Shown one piece after another: positions 38,819-46,513 of a stretch of 64,000 nt of DNA. Under the pieces are notes generated by a model that had not been told where the DNA came from, did no database searches, and saw only the letters and a program-made list of their open reading frames with translations. The stretch is taken from the NCBI GenBank assembly GCA_903901045.1, contig CAIUPP010000023.1:62001-126000 (forward strand), read 5' to 3'. The position numbers and the translations under genes are program-made. The stretch comes from an uncultured Planctomycetota bacterium. GTDB taxonomy: Bacteria > Planctomycetota > Brocadiia > CAIUPP01. The number at the start of each line of letters is the position of its first letter. Position 1 is the stretch's first letter.

Positions 38819-39720
38819 ACTCATTGATCCATCCCCTCCTGGCGCTGCTGCTGGCCCCCCTGCTGCTGGGGATCATCAACCGCACGAAGGCGCTCTTTGC
38901 GGGGCGCACGGGCCAGCCCTTGCTCCAGGCGTACTTCGACCTCGCGAAGCTCCTGCGCAAGGGGGCGGTGTACAGCGAGACGACGACGTGGGTCTTCCGC
39001 GCCGGGCCCATCGTGGGGGTGGCGGCGCCGGTGGTCGCTATCGCGCTGATCCCGTTCGGGGGAATCCCCGCGCTGCTGAATTTCCCGGGGGATTTGATTC
39101 TCTTCGCTTACCTGTTCGGGCTGATGCGCTTCATGACCGTGGCCGCGGCGCTGGACACCGGCTCCGCCTTCGAGGGGATGGGCGCCAGCCGCGAGGTGCA
39201 GTTCAGCGCCCTGGCCGAACCGGCGCTGCTGCTGGGGCTGGCCGCGCTCGCGCGGCTGACCGGCGACCTTTCGCTGAGCGGCATTCTCGGCTCGCTGACG
39301 CCCCAGGATTGGGCGCACGCCGCGCCCGCCCTCGCGCTGGTGACGGCGGGGCTGCTGGTGGTGTACCTGGCGGAGAATTCGCGCATTCCCGTGGACGATC
39401 CAAACACGCACCTGGAATTGACGATGATCCATGAGGTGATGGTGCTGGACCACGGCGGGCCGGATTTCGGGCTGATTCTCTACGGCGCGTCGCTGAAGCT
39501 CTGGGCGCTGGGAGCCATCCTCACCGGAGTGGTCCTCCCCTTCCACGATGAACGCCTCTGGCCGGGGATCGTGATCGCCCTCGGCGGCATGTTCGGCCTG
39601 GCGGTCTTCGTCGGCGTGGTGGAGTCCTCCATGGCGCGGCTGCGGCTGCTGCGCGTGCCGCAGTTGCTCGTGGCGGCGATGGTGCTTTCGGCGCTGGCGC
39701 TGGTGCTGCTGATGAGGTGA
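38815..39720 (+). CDS. Respiratory complex I subunit 1-like protein (HyfC/HycD/NuoH-like)
   Basis: AYFDLAKLLRKGAVYSETTTWVFRAGP; RIPVDDPNTHLELTMIHEVMVLDHGGPD; ATGA overlap. Confidence 0.9.
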   Translation: MNSLIHPLLALLLAPLLLGIINRTKALFAGRTGQPLLQAYFDLAKLLRKGAVYSETTTWVFRAGPIVGVAAPVVAIALIPFGGIPALLNFPGDLILFAYLFGLMRFMTVAAALDTGSAFEGMGASREVQFSALAEPALLLGLAALARLTGDLSLSGILGSLTPQDWAHAAPALALVTAGLLVVYLAENSRIPVDDPNTHLELTMIHEVMVLDHGGPDFGLILYGASLKLWALGAILTGVVLPFHDERLWPGIVIALGGMFGLAVFVGVVESSMARLRLLRVPQLLVAAMVLSALALVLLMR

Positions 39721-39721
39721 A

Positions 39722-39960
39722 CTGTGGGCGCAGCGTGCTGCGCCCCTGCGGGGGATGTCGCGGGCGAAAGTCCGCACGACGGAAACGACGGTCGCGGGCT
39801 GAAGCCCGCGCTACACACGGATGACGGAAACGAGGGCGCAGCGTGCTGCGCCCCTACGGCGGATGTCGCGGGCTAAAGCCCGCGCTACCCACGAATGACG
39901 GAAACGTGGGCGCAGCATGCTGCGCCCCTACGACGAAGACGCGGATTGAAGTCCGCGCTA
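39722..39960. repeat. Alternating array of two palindrome families between hyfC- and hyfE-like genes
   Basis: GGGCGCAGCRTGCTGCGCCCC at 39726-39746, 39834-39854, 39908-39928; CGCGGGCTgAAGCCCGCG-like at 39760-39775, 39793-39810, 39867-39884, 39940-39957; spacers GACGGAAACG. Confidence 0.9.
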
Positions 39961-39982
39961 CACGGTTCGCAACGAGGTGAGC

Positions 39983-40624
39983 ATGAGTAGCTGGATCGAT
40001 GGCGTGATGGTGGTGCTGATCCTGACGAACCTGGCGCTGCTGGGGACGAGCCGGATCACCGTCTGCATCCGCATCATCGCACTCCAGGGGGTGGTGCTCG
40101 GCACTCTGCCGATGCTGGCCGGCGAGGAAGTGACGCTGCGCCTGGCGCTTCTGACGACGGCGACGGTGCTGCTGAAAGGCGTGGTCTTCCCCTGGCTGCT
40201 GCTGCGCGCGATGCGCAAGGCGGAGATTCAGCGCGAGGTGGAGCCGTACGTCGGCTATATTCTCTCCGTGATGGTCGGGCTGTTGTCGCTGGGAGGCAGC
40301 GTCTGGCTGGCGCAGGGTCTCCCGCTTCCGGGGCCGATGGCCGGCACGCTGGCGCTGCCGGTGGCGCTGTTCATGATCTTCGTCGGCTTGTTCACCATCT
40401 GCAGCCGGCGCAAGGCGATCAGCCAGATTCTCGGGTACATCGTCGTGGAGAACGGGATGTACGCCTTCGGCGCCGTGATCCTCGACGAAGTGCCGACACT
40501 GGTGGAATTGGGCGTGCTGCTGGACGTGTTCGTGGCGGTGTTCGTCATGGGTGTGGCGATCTACCACATCCGGCGCGAGTTCGATCACATGGACGTGGAC
40601 CAGTTGGATACCCTGAAGGGATAA
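39983..40624 (+). CDS. HyfE-like membrane subunit (NuoK-like)
   Basis: 214 aa, multiple TM; KAISQILGYIVVENGMYAFGAVI; FVAVFVMGVAIYHIRREFDHMDVDQL. Confidence 0.85.
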   Translation: MSSWIDGVMVVLILTNLALLGTSRITVCIRIIALQGVVLGTLPMLAGEEVTLRLALLTTATVLLKGVVFPWLLLRAMRKAEIQREVEPYVGYILSVMVGLLSLGGSVWLAQGLPLPGPMAGTLALPVALFMIFVGLFTICSRRKAISQILGYIVVENGMYAFGAVILDEVPTLVELGVLLDVFVAVFVMGVAIYHIRREFDHMDVDQLDTLKG

Positions 40625-40652
40625 GACGGTTCCGGCGGATCGGACCGATGGA

Positions 40653-42140
40653 ATGACGATGAACGAGATGGCAATATTCTGGCTCCTGCTGCTCCTGCCG
40701 ACCGCCTGCGCGGGCCTCTGCCTGCTGCTGCGGTCGCCGCAGGCCATCATGCGCGTGGTGGGCGCGGGCGCGCTCTGCCAGGGGGCGGTTGGCGCGGCGG
40801 CGGCGCTGAAGGTGCTGCGCGGGGGGCAGGCCATTCTCTCGTCGAACGGCTGGTTCAACCTGGACGCCCTGTCCGCATTCCACCTGCTGGTGATGATGAT
40901 CGTCTTCAGCCTGAGTTCGCTCTTCGCGTGGGGGTACTTCCACGAGGAGATGAGCGAGGGCCAGTTGCGGCTTCGGCTGGCGCGGCGGTTCGGCGCGCTC
41001 TGGTTCGGCTCGATGGCGGCCATGACGCTGGTGCTGATCTCCAACAACCTGGGGATTCTCTGGGTGGGCATCGAAGCGACCACGCTGCTGACCGCCTTCC
41101 TCATCTGCATCCACCGCACCGCCGCCTCGCTGGAGGCGATGTGGAAATACCTGATCATCTGCTCGGTGGGCGTCGCCTTCGCCTTCATGGGGACGCTGCT
41201 GGTCGCCGCCTCGACGGCGGGCGTGCTGCCCAGCGACGAAGCGCTGCTCTGGACGCGGCTGGTGGCCTCGGCGGGGCAACTGAACCCGATGATGCTGAAA
41301 GCGGGGTTCCTCTTCCTGCTGGTGGGATACGGCACGAAAGCGGGCCTCGCCCCGATGCATACCTGGCTGCCGGATGCGCACAGCCAGGCGCCCGCCCCGG
41401 TCTCCGCGATGTTCAGCGGCTTCCTGCTCAACAGCTCGCTCTACTGCATCCTGCGCTACCTGCCGATCATGGAAGGCGGGGCGGGGATGGCGGGCTGGGG
41501 ACCGCGGTTGCTGCTGCTCTTCGGACTGGTCTCGATCCTCGTGGCCGCCGTGTTCATCTACTTCCAGCGCGACGTGAAGCGGTTGCTGGCGTACAGCACG
41601 GTGGAGCATATCGGCATCATGGCGGTCGGCGTGGGGCTGGGGGGCGCGGGCGCGGCGGCGGCGATGTTCCACATGCTCAACCACTCGATTGCCAAGTCCC
41701 TGACCTTCTTCGGCGCGGGACGGGTGGGGCAGCATTACGAGACGCACGAAATCGGGAAGATCCAGGGGATGCTGCGCAGTTGCCCGGCCTGGGGAGCGGG
41801 ACTGTTCGCCGGAGTGCTTGCGCTGATCGGCGCGGCCCCCTTCGCCATTTTCATGAGCGAGTTCCAGGTGCTCAAGGCCGCGGCGGGGAGCCATAGCTGG
41901 TGGACGCTGGGGCTGTTCCTCGGCGGCGCGGGGATGGTCTTTATGGGCGCGCTGCGGCACCTGATTGCCATGGCGTGGGGCGACCCCTCCATCACGCGCG
42001 TGCAGCGGACGGGCTGGCTTGAAGGAGCGATTGTAGTCGTGCCGTGCCTGGCGCTGCTGGCGCTGGGGATCTGGATGCCGCAGGGGCTCCAGGATGCCGT
42101 CCGCCAAGCCGCCGCCGTCATTGCGGGGGGCAAGCCATGA
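40653..42140 (+). CDS. Proton-conducting membrane transporter (HyfF/NuoN-like)
   Basis: ISNNLGILWVGIEATTLLTAFLICIHRTAASLEAMWKYLIICSVGVAFAFMGTLL; GTKAGLAPMHTWLPDAHSQAPAPVSAMFSGFLLNSSLY. Confidence 0.9.
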   Translation: MTMNEMAIFWLLLLLPTACAGLCLLLRSPQAIMRVVGAGALCQGAVGAAAALKVLRGGQAILSSNGWFNLDALSAFHLLVMMIVFSLSSLFAWGYFHEEMSEGQLRLRLARRFGALWFGSMAAMTLVLISNNLGILWVGIEATTLLTAFLICIHRTAASLEAMWKYLIICSVGVAFAFMGTLLVAASTAGVLPSDEALLWTRLVASAGQLNPMMLKAGFLFLLVGYGTKAGLAPMHTWLPDAHSQAPAPVSAMFSGFLLNSSLYCILRYLPIMEGGAGMAGWGPRLLLLFGLVSILVAAVFIYFQRDVKRLLAYSTVEHIGIMAVGVGLGGAGAAAAMFHMLNHSIAKSLTFFGAGRVGQHYETHEIGKIQGMLRSCPAWGAGLFAGVLALIGAAPFAIFMSEFQVLKAAAGSHSWWTLGLFLGGAGMVFMGALRHLIAMAWGDPSITRVQRTGWLEGAIVVVPCLALLALGIWMPQGLQDAVRQAAAVIAGGKP

Positions 42141-43732
42141 CGGGGGAGAATTTTGCCGTGCTCCAGAACGCGCAGGCGATTCCCCTTTCCGCCATCCCGG
42201 TGGTGGCCGAGCAGGAGTTCCGCAACCGCGTGCTTTCCGAGGTCGAGAACGGCGCGCGCCTCAGCGCGTTCTTCGGCTCTCCCCAACCTTGCGAAGACTC
42301 GGCCGGTCCTTCGCAAGGATCGTCCGCCGCCAAGCGCGTGCGGTTGTACTGCGTGCTCGCGCGGGATTCGGCCAGAGGATTGGCGGTCCTCGCCACCGAC
42401 GTCGGCGACACCTATGAGGCGCTCACTCCCGACTGCGCGCAGGCGCACTGGTTCGAGCGGGAGATCGCCGAGCAATGGGGCGTCCGACCCGAGGGGCATC
42501 CATGGCTCAAGCCGATACGGTTCCACGCAAGCTATCGTCGGAGGAATCCTGAGCGCGCTGGGGACAGCGCGCTCCACCATGACGCCTGGGGACGCTCGGC
42601 GGATGCGGAGATTCTGCCGGGGGTGACCGATTACTACCGCATCGAGGGGGAAGAGGTCCACGAGGTGGCGGTCGGGCCGGTGCACGCCGGGGTGATCGAG
42701 CCGGGGCATTTCCGCTTCCAGTGCCACGGGGAGAACGTGTACCACCTGGAGATATCCCTCGGCTACCAGCATCGCGGCGTCGAGCGCGCGCTGATCGGCG
42801 GGCCGGACAGGCGGACGGTCCATTTCATGGAGACGCTCGCCGGGGACACCACGATCGGGCACGCCGTGGCGTATGCGCAGAACGTCGAGTCGCTGGCGGG
42901 CATCTCAGTGCCCCTCCGCGCCGCGGTGCTGCGCGTGGTCGCGCTGGAGATGGAGCGCCTGGCGAACCACGTCGGCGACATGGGCGCGCTGGCCAACGAC
43001 GTCGGCTACCTCCCGACCGCCTCCTATTGCGGGCGATTGCGCGGCGACATGCTGAACATCACCGCGCTGATCTGCGGCAACCGCTTCGGCCGGGGACTCG
43101 TGCGGCCCGGCAGCGTGGAATTCGACCTGCGCCCCACGCACGTCGCCGAACTCCGCCAGCGCCTGCAAGCCGCCTACCGCGACACGAAGAACGCGGTGGA
43201 GTTGCTCTGGAACACCCCCTCCGTGCTGGCGCGGTTCGAGGAGACCGGCGTGGTGACGGCCGACTTGGCGGAGGAACTCGGTCTGGTGGGCCCGGCGGCT
43301 CGCGCAAGCGGGCTGCAGCGCGACGTGCGCGCCGACCTGCCGGCGGGATTCTATCGCGAGGTGAAAATGCCGACGGCCCGGATGCAGACCGGGGATGTCT
43401 ACGCGCGCGCAATGGTGCGCTGGCAGGAGATCGAGAATTCGGTGGGTTACGTTCTGGACTGCCTCGAAGTGCTACCCGCGGGGACGGTGCGCGCCGAGAT
43501 GCGCGAACTGCGCCCGGAGTCGCTGGCGGTGTCGCTGGTCGAGGGATGGCGCGGCGAAATTTGCCACGTCGCGCTGACCGACGCGCGCGGACGCTTCGCG
43601 CAGTACAAAGTAGTCGACCCCTCCTTCCACAATTGGATCGGGCTGGCGATGTCGTTGCGCGGGCAGCAGATTTCCGATTTCCCCCTCTGCAATAAGAGCT
43701 TCAACCTCTCTTATTGCGGGCATGATTTGTGA
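42137..43732 (+). CDS. NuoC-NuoD/HyfG-like large subunit lacking canonical NiFe cysteine motifs (Ehr-type)
   Basis: NuoC-like N-terminus (WFEREIAEQWGVRPEGHPWLKPIRFH), NuoD-like GYQHRGVERAL...FMETLAGDTTIGHAVAYAQNVE; C-terminus DFPLCNKSFNLSYCGHDL. Two in-frame palindromic insertions. Confidence 0.88.
   Translation: MTGENFAVLQNAQAIPLSAIPVVAEQEFRNRVLSEVENGARLSAFFGSPQPCEDSAGPSQGSSAAKRVRLYCVLARDSARGLAVLATDVGDTYEALTPDCAQAHWFEREIAEQWGVRPEGHPWLKPIRFHASYRRRNPERAGDSALHHDAWGRSADAEILPGVTDYYRIEGEEVHEVAVGPVHAGVIEPGHFRFQCHGENVYHLEISLGYQHRGVERALIGGPDRRTVHFMETLAGDTTIGHAVAYAQNVESLAGISVPLRAAVLRVVALEMERLANHVGDMGALANDVGYLPTASYCGRLRGDMLNITALICGNRFGRGLVRPGSVEFDLRPTHVAELRQRLQAAYRDTKNAVELLWNTPSVLARFEETGVVTADLAEELGLVGPAARASGLQRDVRADLPAGFYREVKMPTARMQTGDVYARAMVRWQEIENSVGYVLDCLEVLPAGTVRAEMRELRPESLAVSLVEGWRGEICHVALTDARGRFAQYKVVDPSFHNWIGLAMSLRGQQISDFPLCNKSFNLSYCGHDL
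42287..42318. repeat. CCTTGCGAAG...CTTCGCAAGG palindrome inside coding sequence
   Basis: 10-bp perfect arms, 12-nt loop with CGGCCG core; in frame within the NuoC-like domain. Confidence 0.8.
42551..42574. repeat. GAGCGCGCTG-GGGA-CAGCGCGCTC palindrome inside coding sequence
   Basis: 10-bp perfect arms; same family as 61574-61631. Confidence 0.9.
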
Positions 43733-43786
43733 ACGGCACGAAACGTCTCTCACCGCAAAGGCCGCGAAGAACGGATATGAGAGCCT

Positions 43787-44650
43787 ATGATTAAAGCTCT
43801 ATACGCGCGAATATTGCAGGGACACCGGACGGTCCGGTTCCCGAAGCAACCGCCCACGCTGCCGGAACGCTATCTCGGCCGGCCGGTGCTGAACCTTTCG
43901 GCCTGCGCGAAGGAGTGCCGCCGCTGCGTGGAGCTCTGCCCCTCCGGAGCGATGAAGGCGGATGCGCGCGGCGGGGTTCAGTTGGACTTGGGCCGCTGCA
44001 TTTTCTGCGGCGCCTGCTCCCGGGCCTGCCCCACCGGCGCGCTGAAGCACACCCGCGAGTACCGCATGGCCGTGCGCAAGCGCGATGAAATGATCCTGGG
44101 CAGGTGCTCCGGCGAGGCCGATTCCGTCTGTAGGGGCAAGGCATGCCTTGCCCCCGCAACGAGCATGGCGTCCGATCTCGCGGCGCAAGGGGACCTGCGC
44201 AGCCGGGAGTATCAGCTCGCGGAGGCGCTGGAGCGCAAGAGCCGCCGGCTGTTCGGGCGGTCGCTGAAGCTGCGGCAGGTGAGCGCGGGCGGCTGCAACG
44301 CCTGCGAGGCGGATAACAATGTGCTGACGACGGTGGTCTTCGACCTCGGGCGGTTCGGCATCCAGTTCGTCGCCTCCCCCCGTCATGCCGATGGGCTGCT
44401 CATCACCGGCACGGTGCCGCAGAATATGACCCTGGCGCTGAAGAAGACCTACGACGCCGTGCCCGCCCCCAAACTGGTGATCGCCGTCGGCGCGTGCGCC
44501 ATCAGCGGCGGACTGTACGCAGGGAACGCGGTCGCGGGAACGGGGGCAGACACGCACCTCCCGGTTGACCTCTATATCCCCGGCTGCCCGCCGCACCCGG
44601 TGACGATCCTCGACGGGTTGCTGCGGCTGCTGGGGCGGATTGAGGGGTAG
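43787..44650 (+). CDS. Fused 2x[4Fe-4S] ferredoxin (HyfH/NuoI-like) and 20-kDa (HyfI/NuoB-like) subunit
   Basis: CAKECRRCVELCPSGA, CIFCGACSRACPTGA, then GGCNACEADNNV, VGACAISGG, IPGCPPHPVTILDGLL. Confidence 0.88.
   Translation: MIKALYARILQGHRTVRFPKQPPTLPERYLGRPVLNLSACAKECRRCVELCPSGAMKADARGGVQLDLGRCIFCGACSRACPTGALKHTREYRMAVRKRDEMILGRCSGEADSVCRGKACLAPATSMASDLAAQGDLRSREYQLAEALERKSRRLFGRSLKLRQVSAGGCNACEADNNVLTTVVFDLGRFGIQFVASPRHADGLLITGTVPQNMTLALKKTYDAVPAPKLVIAVGACAISGGLYAGNAVAGTGADTHLPVDLYIPGCPPHPVTILDGLLRLLGRIEG
44133..44154. repeat. GGGGCAAGGCATGCCTTGCCCC palindrome inside coding sequence
   Basis: Perfect 22-nt palindrome between ferredoxin and NuoB domains; encodes CRGKACLAPA. Confidence 0.92.
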
Positions 44651-44729
44651 GCGGCGGCCTTTCTCACCACGGAGACGCGGAGTGAGCACGGCGCACCCGC
44701 CGTCTCTGCGGCGAGAATGCCGTACCGTC

Positions 44730-44759
44730 TTGACACCACCTTGCTGCTGCCGCTATAGT
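44730..44759 (+). promoter_or_regulatory. Putative sigma70 promoter of argG
   Basis: TTGACA - 18 nt - TATAGT. Confidence 0.65.
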
Positions 44760-44827
44760 GATTCCTCAATATGGGAGCGGCATAGTGCCCCCCTTCCATC
44801 GCATCACCCAAGCTTGGAGACTGCGTC

Positions 44828-46099
44828 ATGGCCGACTGGCAGGAAATCTGGAAAAAGGTCGAGGCCGCCGAGGTGCCGAAGGTTCAGAAGTGCGCGCTGG
44901 CGTTCTCCGGCGGGCTGGATTCATCGCTGGGCATCGAGTTGCTCCGCCGCAAGTACAAGGTGAAGGACATCGTCGCCATCAACATCGACGTCGGCCAGGG
45001 GGACCAGGAGCAGGACGAGATGAAGATGAAGGCGAAGCTGCTGAAGGTCAAGCCGATCATCATCGACGCAAAGAAGGAGTTCGCCGAGGAGTGGCTCCCC
45101 AAGGCGATCCGCGCGAACAGCGACTACAACGGCTACCCCGTCAGCACCTCCATGACCCGCCAGCTCGTCGCGCGGATCGTGGCGGAGAAGGCGCTGGAGC
45201 TCGGCTGCGATTCGCTCATGGAAGGCTCGACGGGCAAGGGGAACGACCAGTACCGCATGCACAACGTTTTCAAGCTCGTGGCCCCCAAGCTGGAAGTGCT
45301 GGTGCCGGTGCGCGATTTCGACCTCACCCGCGCGCAGGAGACGGAGCTGTGCAAGGCGTTCGGCGTGCCGGTGACCGAGCAGATCACGGGGGGCGACGAC
45401 AAGACCCTCTGGTGCCGCTCGATCGCCAGCGGCGCGGTGGACCTCAACCAGGAAATCCCCGAAGACGTCTGGATGTGGAAGAAGCCGCTGGAGAAGACGC
45501 CCGACAAAGCGGATTACGTGGACATCCAGTTCCGCGCCGGCCTACCCGTGAGTCTGAACGGCAAGACGATGCGGCTGGACGACCTGATCAACGCGCTGAA
45601 CGTCATCGCCGGGAACGCGGGCGTTGGGTTGATCGACATGTTCGAGGACGGCATCATGGACCTCAAGAGCCGCGAGATTTACGAGGCCCCCGCCGCTCAC
45701 GTCCTGCTCAAGCTGCACCGCGACCTGGAGCAGTACTGCCTGACCAAGGATGAGATCCAGTTCAAGAAGAGCGTGGATGCCAAGTGGGCGTTCCTGACCT
45801 ATCACGGCATGTGGTATCACCCGCTCAAGAAGGCGCTGGATGCCTTCATCGCCAGCACGCAGGATGTCTGCAACGCGGACTACCGCGTGAAGCTGTACAA
45901 GGGGAACATCGTCATCGCGCATCGCGAGTCGTCGACGAGCCTGTTCAGCCCGGAGATCCGCTCGATCAAGGCCAGCGGTTTCGACCAGCGCTGGTGCGCG
46001 AACGCCTCCAAGGTGCGCGGGCTGCCCTTCGAAATTCTCGCCAAGCGCGAAAAGGCGATGGACGCGTTCAAGGCGGCGCAGAAGAAGGGAAAGAAGTAG
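44828..46099 (+). CDS. argG: Argininosuccinate synthase
   Basis: ALAFSGGLDSSLGIELL; STGKGNDQYRM; STSLFSPEIRSI. Confidence 0.9.
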   Translation: MADWQEIWKKVEAAEVPKVQKCALAFSGGLDSSLGIELLRRKYKVKDIVAINIDVGQGDQEQDEMKMKAKLLKVKPIIIDAKKEFAEEWLPKAIRANSDYNGYPVSTSMTRQLVARIVAEKALELGCDSLMEGSTGKGNDQYRMHNVFKLVAPKLEVLVPVRDFDLTRAQETELCKAFGVPVTEQITGGDDKTLWCRSIASGAVDLNQEIPEDVWMWKKPLEKTPDKADYVDIQFRAGLPVSLNGKTMRLDDLINALNVIAGNAGVGLIDMFEDGIMDLKSREIYEAPAAHVLLKLHRDLEQYCLTKDEIQFKKSVDAKWAFLTYHGMWYHPLKKALDAFIASTQDVCNADYRVKLYKGNIVIAHRESSTSLFSPEIRSIKASGFDQRWCANASKVRGLPFEILAKREKAMDAFKAAQKKGKK

Positions 46100-46107
46100 G
46101 CTGATGC

Positions 46108-46140
46108 TTATCCGTCTGGTCCGTCCGATCCGTCGGATAA
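46108..46140. repeat. TCCGTC/GGATCCGAC-family imperfect palindrome
   Basis: TTATCCGTCTGGTCCGTCCGATCCGTCGGATAA. Confidence 0.65.
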
Positions 46141-46159
46141 AAGCCGTTTCTTGACTTTC

Positions 46160-46205
46160 AGGGACCCGGATGGCACACTGATGCCGTTTGGGTCCCTGTT
46201 TTTTT
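46160..46205 (+). terminator. Rho-independent terminator after argG
   Basis: AGGGACCC..TGGCA..TGCC..GGGTCCCT followed by TTTTTTT. Confidence 0.85.
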
Positions 46206-46218
46206 CGGAGACAGAATT

Positions 46219-46458
46219 GTGACATCCCGCATGGTCTTCAAGTTCGTTTTCGTACTCGCCATGTTGCTGTTCATGGTGCAGATGGGCATGTCCAACGGCA
46301 CGGGCAACGCGGACTTCAGGCTGAATCTGATCAACTACAAGACCCAGACCCAGCCGGCGATGATGTACTTCATTTTCTTCGGCGCGGGACTGCTCACCGG
46401 CGGCGTGCTGGCCCTGGGCGGCGGCAAGTCCGGCGGTTCGAGGAAGAAGGAATCCTGA
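46219..46458 (+). CDS. Small membrane protein (two TM, LapA-like)
   Basis: 79 aa: VFVLAMLLFMVQMGMSN...MMYFIFFGAGLLTGGVLALGGGKSGGSRKKES; start may be 46231. Confidence 0.6.
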   Translation: MTSRMVFKFVFVLAMLLFMVQMGMSNGTGNADFRLNLINYKTQTQPAMMYFIFFGAGLLTGGVLALGGGKSGGSRKKES

Positions 46459-46513
46459 GAGCGCGCCGCAACAAACTCGGATTTCCCCCTCTCCCACTCT
46501 GCCCGGAGGCGCC

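Noticed and set aside
36785-38824. 679-aa minus-strand ORF
   Set aside because: Antisense to the strongly supported HyfB-like gene; the translation is His/Arg/Gln/Glu-rich low complexity typical of antisense frames in high-GC DNA.
39722-39960. CRISPR array
   Set aside because: Repeats are alternating palindromes of two families with short, similar spacers; no unique ~30-40 nt spacers and no cas genes.
39854-41431. 525-aa minus-strand ORF and 520-aa ORF 40545..42107
   Set aside because: Antisense to HyfE/HyfF-like genes; no family signature.
42137-43732. Functional NiFe hydrogenase
   Set aside because: The required CxxC pairs are not present; reported instead as Ehr-type.
43740-43786. Specific regulatory site before the ferredoxin-NuoB gene
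   Set aside because: CTCTCACCGCAAAGGCCGCGAAGAACGG looks like a fragment of the CCGCAGAG-type interspersed repeat rather than a dedicated site.
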